From Armatimonadota bacterium (GTDB lineage: Bacteria; Armatimonadota; Chthonomonadetes; Chthonomonadales; CAJBBX01): a stretch of 64,000 bases of DNA. The stretch lies in assembly GCA_026392115.1 (NCBI GenBank), contig JAPLCQ010000143.1, positions 1 to 64,000 of the forward strand. The letters are read 5' to 3'. The first letter of the stretch is position 1; every line of letters begins with the position of its first letter. A program made the position numbers and the translations under genes. This document shows, piece by piece, positions 44,754 to 51,694 of the stretch. The notes under the pieces were generated by a model. It saw only the letters and a list, made by a program, of their open reading frames with translations. It had not been told where the DNA came from and ran no database searches.

Positions 44754-44899
44754 TGCACTACCATGCGCGGCGTTGGGTGGTTGCCGGTGGACGTGCAATT
44801 CCGGCCGGCCGTCGTCACGTCGCCGACGGGTGGACCGGCCAGTCGTACAGCATTGTGCCTGAGTGTGGGCTCGGGGCGATAGACCATGCGCGTTACTGA
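44753..44899 (+). CDS. Possible short ORF coupled to res
   Basis: 48 residues (MHYHARRWVVAGGRAIPAG... ending in GLGAIDHARY). The ATG overlaps the res stop as TGATG, the same coupling that joins mod to res, and its end overlaps the OLD-family start by 14 nt. No domain is recognised and the composition is not clearly protein-like, so it may be chance or a translational bridge. Confidence 0.2.
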   Translation: MHYHARRWVVAGGRAIPAGRRHVADGWTGQSYSIVPECGLGAIDHARY

Positions 44900-46646
44900 C
44901 GTCGAGGTGGCAGGGTTCCGCAGCCTTGGAAGCGTGACGGCCAAGCTAGAGGACTACACGACCCTACTCGGGCGCAATGATTCCGGGAAGTCCTCGTTCC
45001 TTCGAGCGCTTCAGCTTCTGTTCGATCCGGCTGAGAGCCCGGTCGACTCGGACTACTGCCGCGTCGATAACTACGACGGCGATTGCTATGTGGGTGCGAC
45101 TCTTACTGGGTACCCGCCTGACGCGGATCTCGCCCCCGATGGGTCGGTCCGCATCCGGCGGCACCTCCACCCCACGTCGCGGTGGGAGTATTGGGGCCGT
45201 GTGCCCGCCCACAACACCCTGAAGGTAATGAAGGCAGGGACACTCCTACGGATGGCGTATACCAACGACCACACCTTGGACAAGCCTGTCCGCAACCTGG
45301 TAGAGACTGTGATTGCCGGCACGCCGGGCAAGGTAGCGCCCGAGACATGGAAGCAAGTATACGCGTCGCTCGTAGCGGCAGAGCTGGTTGACATGGAGGA
45401 TGGGTGGTGCGCACTCGACGGCGCCGTCATTGGGGGTCTGGTGGAGGTAGTCATGCTCCAAGCAGACGCCCGCGCCGGTGAGGAGCTCAAGGGCCCGCGG
45501 TCAGTTCTAGAGAGAGTCGGCGGCATGCTGGTCCGGGCAGCGATTGCGGGTGAAGCGAGTTGGGTTAAGGCGCAGGAGACGCTTCGTCAGGAGATCGCTC
45601 GCATCGCAGGCCGCAACGCAAAGGGCGAGTACTGCATTGCGCAGCTGAACGAGCTTGAGGCTGCATTCCGAGATGAGATTAAGTCGTTCGATAGTGCGGT
45701 ATCTGTAGACTCCCATCTGGTGCCGCCGGACGTACCCAATCTGGCCTTCCGCTACCAGGTTGGGGTTAGTGACGAGTGGGTAAATGGGGTTGAGAAGATG
45801 GGCCACGGCATGCAGCGCTCGGTAGTCTTCGCCATGCTGCGGACCCACAGGCGGATCCGGCGTGTGCCCGTGACAGAGGCGGTCGAAGCGGCGATCCCGC
45901 CGCTATACCTGTTCCTGATGGAGGAGCCGGAACTCTACTTACACCCGCAGGCCGAACGGTCCGTGAGGGGGCAGTTGCAGGGCCTCTCTTTGCACCCTGA
46001 TGCACAGGTTGTGCTATGCACGCACTCGGCGGCATTCGTCGACCTGAACTGCTACAAGGGGATAGTCCGGTTCGAGAGGCCGGACCGTCGACTCACGTTA
46101 CTCCATTCATGGACAGGAGATGATCTTCCAGCGGACGAGAAGAACACGCTGAACACCACGTACTGGTTCGACCCCAACCGTGCGGCCATGCTCTTCGCAG
46201 ACAGAGTGATCTTGGTTGAGGGAGCGACTGAGAAGGTCACCGTGCCACACCTCGCAGAGCGGCTTGGTCTTCCCACAGACGGCGTGGAGATGGTCGACTG
46301 TGGTGGGAACGGCAACATCCCCCTGTTCCAGCGCGTGCTGGAGGAGTTCAAGGTTCCCTATGTCGCTTGGCTGGACTCAAAGGAGAAGCACGAAGTCGAA
46401 CGCGCCCGTGCGGCGCGCTCGCAGGAGCTCGGGCGTATCGTGCTAACCAACCGCAACTGGGAACACATGACGGGACTCCGAGCCGGTGGTGACAAGACGT
46501 TCCGAAGCTGGCAGCACTTTGTTCAACAAGGGAACGATCCAAACACACCGACCGAGCAGTGCATCTGCGTCGCTTACGCGAGGAAGGACTTTGAGCCCCC
46601 GAAGGATGACGACAAACACCAGCAGAGAGGTCGGCGGCGTGCGTAA
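44886..46646 (+). CDS. OLD-family ATPase-TOPRIM nuclease
   Basis: 586 residues. The N-terminal ABC/SMC-type ATPase has Walker A GRNDSGKSS (29-37) and, near residue 346, the signature EEPELYLHPQ followed by VVLCTHSAAFVD. The C-terminal TOPRIM domain begins VILVEGATEK (Glu445), followed by VDCGGNGN and an Asp in VAWLDSKE. This is the architecture of OLD and GajA-type nucleases that cut phage or altered DNA. No UvrD-like GajB helicase follows, so it is not a standard Gabija pair. Its neighbours are a type III system and a STAND-like ATPase. Base composition is lower in G+C than the flanking hydrolases. Confidence 0.88.
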   Translation: MRVTDVEVAGFRSLGSVTAKLEDYTTLLGRNDSGKSSFLRALQLLFDPAESPVDSDYCRVDNYDGDCYVGATLTGYPPDADLAPDGSVRIRRHLHPTSRWEYWGRVPAHNTLKVMKAGTLLRMAYTNDHTLDKPVRNLVETVIAGTPGKVAPETWKQVYASLVAAELVDMEDGWCALDGAVIGGLVEVVMLQADARAGEELKGPRSVLERVGGMLVRAAIAGEASWVKAQETLRQEIARIAGRNAKGEYCIAQLNELEAAFRDEIKSFDSAVSVDSHLVPPDVPNLAFRYQVGVSDEWVNGVEKMGHGMQRSVVFAMLRTHRRIRRVPVTEAVEAAIPPLYLFLMEEPELYLHPQAERSVRGQLQGLSLHPDAQVVLCTHSAAFVDLNCYKGIVRFERPDRRLTLLHSWTGDDLPADEKNTLNTTYWFDPNRAAMLFADRVILVEGATEKVTVPHLAERLGLPTDGVEMVDCGGNGNIPLFQRVLEEFKVPYVAWLDSKEKHEVERARAARSQELGRIVLTNRNWEHMTGLRAGGDKTFRSWQHFVQQGNDPNTPTEQCICVAYARKDFEPPKDDDKHQQRGRRRA

Positions 46647-46693
46647 GGCTGCTGCCGCCGGTTCGCGCACGCCGCCGCCAGCATCGGGAAAGG

Positions 46694-46716
46694 TATAAGG
46701 CGTGCCGCGCGGCACG
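46694..46716 (+). promoter_or_regulatory. -10-like box followed by a perfect palindrome
   Basis: GGTATAAG (TATAAG at 46694-46699) is followed at once by CGTGCC-GCGC-GGCACG (46701-46716), a perfect inverted repeat. This sits 143 nt upstream of the STAND gene in a 212-bp gap. A promoter overlapped by an operator, or a terminator hairpin for the OLD gene, are both possible. Confidence 0.35.
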
Positions 46717-46858
46717 GCGCGGCTCATCGCGAGGTCAGGTGTGCGGAGGATTCCGACTCGCCCGCATGGAACACTATTTGGGCACCCGGATGCAGGCTAC
46801 TACATGACTATCGGCGAGCGATGGGGCGCGCAGGATTCGACGAGGGGAGAGTAACACC

Positions 46859-48940
46859 ATGGGCAGTATCCACGATGATGTATATGGCGGCCACCTGGCC
46901 CAATGGCCCAGAGAGGAAGCCTTGCTGCGGCCCTTCCTGTATGACTTCAGCGTGACATGGGCATCCAAGCGGCAAGCTTACAACACCGTCCTATCGGAGT
47001 TCTTTCTCAAGCCCGACCAACAGACGACCGAGGCATTCGCGTTCTCTCAGGAAGTCATGCTGGTCTATTCACCCTTCAAAAGCATGGAGGCGCGGGTGCT
47101 GCAGGCTGCCGACGCTCTGCTTTCGGACTCACCAGCCCGTGGGCGCGTGGAGCGTCTCAGCTTCTTGCTGATCTCGGAGGCTGCGGACGTGAAGGCGTGG
47201 CTCGACACGTACGTAGCGACAAACCAGGAGTCCAGCATAGTGGTGGCGTTCCACGCAGACGACCTGCGGGCGCACGCAAGCGATCAGTGGTACGTGAAGA
47301 ACGAGCTCAACGCCCAGTTCCTGAGCCGTGACCTATTTGACTACCGCCTCCCGCTATCAAAGGACACGTACTTCTACGGCCGCCGCGACATAATCGGCAA
47401 ATACGTGGACTCGGTGAAGCGGTCAGAGAACCGAGGTTTGTTCGGCCTGCGCAAGACCGGAAAGACTTCGGTTCTGTACAAACTCGAACGGATGGCCCGG
47501 ACGGACAAGCTGGCGGACTTCTTCTTCTACGACTGTAAGTCGCCCGCTATCAGGAAGCTCAGGTGGTACGATTTGATGGGTCGGATGTGCGCTGAGATCG
47601 GCGCGCGTTTCGGTTTCCAAACTGATCATCGCAGCTACAACGAGGCAGAGGTGGCGGACGAATTCGTCAGGTGCACAGCCCATACAAAGGCACGAAAGCG
47701 GCTTGTCTTCGTATTCGATGAGATTGAGTACATCTCGTTCGTGGCCACCCAGGACGTGCACTGGAACCACGACTTCCTCGACTTTTGGCAGACGTTCTGG
47801 GCGTGCCAGAGTCGGAACAGGCGTATCAGTGCCATCGTCGCGGGCGTAAACCCGCACGTCGTGGAGGCCGATATGGTGGGCTCAGTCCAGAACCCACTCT
47901 TCGGCATCTTCACACCCGACTTCCTCAGGGGCTTTTCCTTGGACGAGATGTCGGAGATGGTGCGCTCACTCGGGAGGAAGATGGGGCTGCAGTTCAACCG
48001 GGACGCTCTCGAGTACCTGCATGAGCGGTACGGCGGACACCCGATGCTGACCCGCCTTGCGTGCAGTGTCTTCAGCAACCGTGTCACCACAGCGGGCGCG
48101 GTCCGCCCATTCGCGGCGTCTCGTTCCTATCTGTGCGCAGACGAGGATGAGCGCGAAGCCGAACTAACGTTCTATTGCCAGCACCTCGTGTCGCAACTGC
48201 GCCAATTCTACCCTGACGAGTATGCCATGCTTGAGCTCTTGGCATCGGGGCAGGTCGTCGACTATATGGAACTCGTAGGCTACGCCGAGTTCACTCGCCA
48301 TCTGCACGCCTATGGGCTGCTCTGCTATGACGCTCGGCGCATACCCAGCATCGCTATCCCGGCTGTATCGCGATACGTCGGCATCGACCTGGCAAGGCGG
48401 GAAGGCCGGAAGACGATCCTACGCGTCGTGCCAACCGACCGCCGGCGCGACTGGCTTACCCGGCGCGTCGCCAGCATCTCGAAGGATCTGCGGGTGTTGG
48501 AGGCAGCGATCCACCGCGCGAACGCACCTAGCCTCTTTGGCGTTAACTCGTTCCCAGAGGCGGACGCGTTTGCTGACCTGTCGGTTTGCGACGATGACGA
48601 AGCCTTCGACAGATTCGTCAACGTGTGCAACCGGTGTTTTGTCGAGGCCATCGAGGTCTACGGTCGGTCGGTCGGCGACAAGAACTACTTCTGGGTCGCA
48701 GTGAAGCAGGCATTCCCCGCCTTGTTCCCGGCTCTCGAACGCATTAAGCTCTACCGCCACCAGCGGCTTCACCTCGTCCTAACATCGGCCGTCGATGCAG
48801 GTCTCCAGCGCTACCTCGCCCAGGACCTAGAAGGCAGGACGCCTAGCGAGGTGCCAAGCCTGTACTTCCAGCTCCAGCAGTGCGTCTTGGATGGGCTCCT
48901 CGTCGGCATTCAGGCTGAGCTCACTTCGCTGAGCTCTTAA
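46859..48940 (+). CDS. STAND-like P-loop ATPase with unrecognised N-terminal domain
   Basis: 693 residues. Residues ~1-170 match no domain I recognise (alpha/beta, with MLVYSPFKSMEARVLQ, RLSFLLISEAADVKAWL, ESSIVVAFHADDLRAHAS). A P-loop NTPase follows: FYGRRDII lead-in, Walker A GLRKTGKTS (196-204), Walker B LVFVFDEIEY (Asp287, Glu288) and a sensor region ISAIVAGVNPHVV. A winged-helix-like stretch (~390-480) and a ~200-residue helical C-terminus complete it. The plan (effector-like N-terminus, switch ATPase, helical sensor) resembles STAND/NLR-like defence ATPases. GGGGAG lies about 9 nt before the ATG. A TIR-domain remnant follows at once. A defence role is inferred from context. Confidence 0.7.
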   Translation: MGSIHDDVYGGHLAQWPREEALLRPFLYDFSVTWASKRQAYNTVLSEFFLKPDQQTTEAFAFSQEVMLVYSPFKSMEARVLQAADALLSDSPARGRVERLSFLLISEAADVKAWLDTYVATNQESSIVVAFHADDLRAHASDQWYVKNELNAQFLSRDLFDYRLPLSKDTYFYGRRDIIGKYVDSVKRSENRGLFGLRKTGKTSVLYKLERMARTDKLADFFFYDCKSPAIRKLRWYDLMGRMCAEIGARFGFQTDHRSYNEAEVADEFVRCTAHTKARKRLVFVFDEIEYISFVATQDVHWNHDFLDFWQTFWACQSRNRRISAIVAGVNPHVVEADMVGSVQNPLFGIFTPDFLRGFSLDEMSEMVRSLGRKMGLQFNRDALEYLHERYGGHPMLTRLACSVFSNRVTTAGAVRPFAASRSYLCADEDEREAELTFYCQHLVSQLRQFYPDEYAMLELLASGQVVDYMELVGYAEFTRHLHAYGLLCYDARRIPSIAIPAVSRYVGIDLARREGRKTILRVVPTDRRRDWLTRRVASISKDLRVLEAAIHRANAPSLFGVNSFPEADAFADLSVCDDDEAFDRFVNVCNRCFVEAIEVYGRSVGDKNYFWVAVKQAFPALFPALERIKLYRHQRLHLVLTSAVDAGLQRYLAQDLEGRTPSEVPSLYFQLQQCVLDGLLVGIQAELTSLSS
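48917..48936 (+). terminator. Hairpin at the 3' end of the STAND gene
   Basis: GAGCTCA (48917-48923) pairs perfectly with TGAGCTC (48930-48936) around a 6-nt CTTCGC loop. It is inside the last codons, just before the TAA, and is followed by TTAA, not a long T-run. Possible terminator or 3' end stabiliser. Confidence 0.35.
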
Positions 48941-49342
48941 CCGTGGCGCCGCGGCGGCGGCAGGTGGGAAGACCAGGGTAACCGGGCGGTGGAGGGGCAC
49001 GACAAGCTGGTGCTCATATGCTCGCGGCAGTCGTTCTACCGGCCCAACGTGGTGAAGGAGATCCTCCGGGCTGTTGACCAGGAGCGGAAGACCGGCCGCA
49101 AGAAGCTCTTCCCGATCCGGCTGGATGACCACAATCTAAGTGACGAGTTCATGGAGGAGGCCCGGGAGAAGGTGAAGTCGGGCGAGTGGCGGGAGAACTG
49201 GGTCTACTTCGTGCGCAAGTTCCATGTCCCCGACTTCAGCGGATGGAAGGACCATGACGCCTACGTGGGGGCTGTAGCGGAGTTGCTGCGCAACTTCAAG
49301 GACGGCAGGGGCACTCGGGACGGCGGGGTGGCTGGGCCGTAG
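48941..49342 (+). pseudogene. TIR-domain protein remnant, 5' part missing
   Basis: Open in one frame straight from the preceding gene's stop. It reads RWEDQGNRAVEGHDKLVLIC, SRQSFYRPNVVKEIL, GRKKLFPIRLDD and DFSGWKDHDAYVGAVAELL, the second half of a TIR_2 domain. The Glu in VVKEIL sits where the catalytic Glu of NAD-cleaving TIRs lies. The first half of the domain (the F-(I/V)-S-Y strand and BB loop) is absent and there is no ATG; a GTG at 48989 is the only plausible start. It is therefore probably a broken gene. The following 218 bp to 49560 hold nothing recognisable. Confidence 0.65.
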
Positions 49343-49560
49343 CGGTGCCGGGGGCAGAGCAGCGGGCCGGCGGACGCGTGCCAACCAAGGCAAGCCACAA
49401 GCAGCATGAGACCGGGTATGCACCGCATGGCCATCGCCTCCCGCCCGGTTGGGCGAACGCGAACGCTGATCGTCAGTTCGACGGCCCGGCCAGTCTCTCC
49501 TGCGGGGTACCGGAATGTGGAATAGGGTATCCCATACCGTCACTCTGTGCGGAGGTTACC

Positions 49561-51660
49561 ATGCGCTACTTGCTCGCCTGCGCGGCTCTTGCTGCCTTGC
49601 TCCTTCGGCCTGCCGCGGCCGACCATCGTTTCTACCTGGCCGGCCAGCACGACTTCGAGGCCAAGCGCGGCTTCTACCTGAACTTCGAGAATGCCGCCGA
49701 GGGGCCGGGGCCTTGTCGTCTGACGTCGCTACGGATGATCCTCGGTGGCGGCGACGGCAAGCAGTGGCGTTTCGCTGAGCGACGCGGCGACTGGCAGGTT
49801 GAGCATACCTACCGCGCTCGCGCCGAATTGACCGCGACCACGGGCCGGCTGCTGCTGGACGGTATCGAGGTGGGCCGCATCGACGGCGGCTACGTGCCTG
49901 CGCGCGGGCCGCTGACCTACTCGGACGTGCCGGGCTGGGCCTCCGACCCCGCCGACTATGCCATTCAGCAGACGTCTGTTTGGGTCAGCGGCCCCGCCGG
50001 CAACCTGGTTCGTGCCACCGTGCCTGCCTCCGATGGCCCACCGGCCCTGGCGCTCTTCGCACCCCAGCAGCCTCAGTCCGCCAAACTGGCGTTGGCTCCC
50101 GGCCAAGCGATCATCATCGAGGCCGAGTTCCGTATCTCGCGCTACCCGGAAGTGAGGAGCCTGGCGCCCTTCATTGACGCCTATGGCCAGTCGATCCACT
50201 CCCGATGGCCCGGCAAGGTCAAGTCGGACGCCGACCTGAAGCGCGCCACTGCCGACGAGGCGCGCATGGCCCGGCGCTGGACGCCGCCCACCGGTATTGA
50301 CCGCTTCGGCGGGTGGAAGCAGGCCGGTTGGAAGGAGAAGCCCACTGGCTACTTCCGCGTGACCCAGCGCAACGGTGTCTGGTGGCTTGTTTCGCCCGAG
50401 GGCAACCCCTGCTTCTACACGGGCATGAACTCGCTCTGCGGCCTGGTATGGGAGCGCACGCCTGTCGACGGCCGCGAGTGGCTCTATCAGTGGCTCCCGC
50501 CGCGCACGGGAGCCACGGCCGCCGCATGGTTCATGAACGATTGGGGCTCCACCGACGGCGGCAACACGGTGGCCATCCAGGCTTCCAACATGCTCCGGAA
50601 GTACGGGGCCGATTGGCAGAAGGTCGCCACGGCCGCGACGTCGCGCCGCTTGCGCCAGTGGGCCTTTGCCGGCGGAGGGAAGTGGGGCGCAGTGCCCGAT
50701 CTGCCCTGCACTCCTGTCCTGGCGCACTACGACATCCCCAACGTGGCTCGACACCCGGACATCTTTGACGCCGACATCCGCGTCCGCTTCCGCGAGACGC
50801 TCCGCAACCAGATCGCTCCGCAGCGCCGCGACCCCATGGTCCTCGGCTGGTCCCTCGGCAACGAGTACGACGAGATCGTGACCAAGGCAGAGATCCAGGA
50901 CATCCTCCGCAAGCCTTCAGCCACTCCCGCCAAACGCGAGATGATCCGCTTCGGGCTTGCGACGCTCTACGCCGGTGACGCCGCCCGAGCAGCGGCCGCC
51001 TGGCGCGTAACTGCCGATACGTCCGACTCCCTGATGGAGACCGATCCCACGCCGCCCGCCGCGGACCTCGAGCGTATGCGCCTCCACTACGCCGAGGCCT
51101 ACTACAAGTTCATCTACACCACAGTGAAGGAGATCGACCCGGACCACCTCTATCTGGGCTTCTGGATCGTTCCGGGCTGGTGGGAGAACGCCGATGACTG
51201 GCGGGTGAGCGCTCCCTACTGTGATGTGATCGGCTACGACCGCTACGCGCTGGACTACATGGACGCCCAGACAGCCGCGCTGGTGAAGGAGACCCGCAAG
51301 CCCATCCTCTGCGGCGAGTTCTCCTTCCCGCCCACCTATCGGGGCACGAGGGGCTTCGGCGTCTACCCCACGCACGTGGCTGACGAGGTCGAGTCTGGCG
51401 ACGCCTATGCGCGCTGGATCCGTGCCGCCGCGGCCGATCCCTACTGCGTGGGCGGCATCTGGTTCCAGTACCGCGACCAGCCGCTCACCGGTCGAGGCCC
51501 CGGCAAGGGCACGGCGTTGGTCTACGGCGAACACTACGCTTTCGGCGTGGTGGACCTCTGCGACCGGCCCAAGGTGACGCTGGTCGAGCGCATGCGCCAG
51601 GCCAACCTGGCGGCACAGAAGCTGCGGCTACGGGCAGCCGCGCGTGTGAAGGCGAAGTAG
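49561..51660 (+). CDS. Exported clan-A glycoside hydrolase, agarase-like
   Basis: 699 residues, signal peptide MRYLLACAALAALLLRPAAA, GGAGG 5 nt before the ATG. An N-terminal beta-sandwich (~25-230) precedes a TIM barrel with GYFRVTQRNGVWWLVSPEGN, an opening typical of GH50/GH86-like and related agarases. Glu435 in LGWSLGNEYDE is the likely acid/base; Glu586 in PILCGEFSF the likely nucleophile. The family cannot be fixed: beta-agarase-like or beta-galactanase-like are both reasonable. It resumes the high-GC carbohydrate block after the island and is followed after 34 nt by the GH32-like gene. Confidence 0.75.
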   Translation: MRYLLACAALAALLLRPAAADHRFYLAGQHDFEAKRGFYLNFENAAEGPGPCRLTSLRMILGGGDGKQWRFAERRGDWQVEHTYRARAELTATTGRLLLDGIEVGRIDGGYVPARGPLTYSDVPGWASDPADYAIQQTSVWVSGPAGNLVRATVPASDGPPALALFAPQQPQSAKLALAPGQAIIIEAEFRISRYPEVRSLAPFIDAYGQSIHSRWPGKVKSDADLKRATADEARMARRWTPPTGIDRFGGWKQAGWKEKPTGYFRVTQRNGVWWLVSPEGNPCFYTGMNSLCGLVWERTPVDGREWLYQWLPPRTGATAAAWFMNDWGSTDGGNTVAIQASNMLRKYGADWQKVATAATSRRLRQWAFAGGGKWGAVPDLPCTPVLAHYDIPNVARHPDIFDADIRVRFRETLRNQIAPQRRDPMVLGWSLGNEYDEIVTKAEIQDILRKPSATPAKREMIRFGLATLYAGDAARAAAAWRVTADTSDSLMETDPTPPAADLERMRLHYAEAYYKFIYTTVKEIDPDHLYLGFWIVPGWWENADDWRVSAPYCDVIGYDRYALDYMDAQTAALVKETRKPILCGEFSFPPTYRGTRGFGVYPTHVADEVESGDAYARWIRAAAADPYCVGGIWFQYRDQPLTGRGPGKGTALVYGEHYAFGVVDLCDRPKVTLVERMRQANLAAQKLRLRAAARVKAK

Positions 51661-51694
51661 GGGAGCGGCCCAAGGCTGCGTCTGGAGGTGAACG

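Noticed and set aside
44886-48940. Complete Gabija (GajA-GajB) system
   Set aside because: The OLD-type protein is GajA-like, but the next gene is a STAND-like ATPase, not a UvrD-type helicase.
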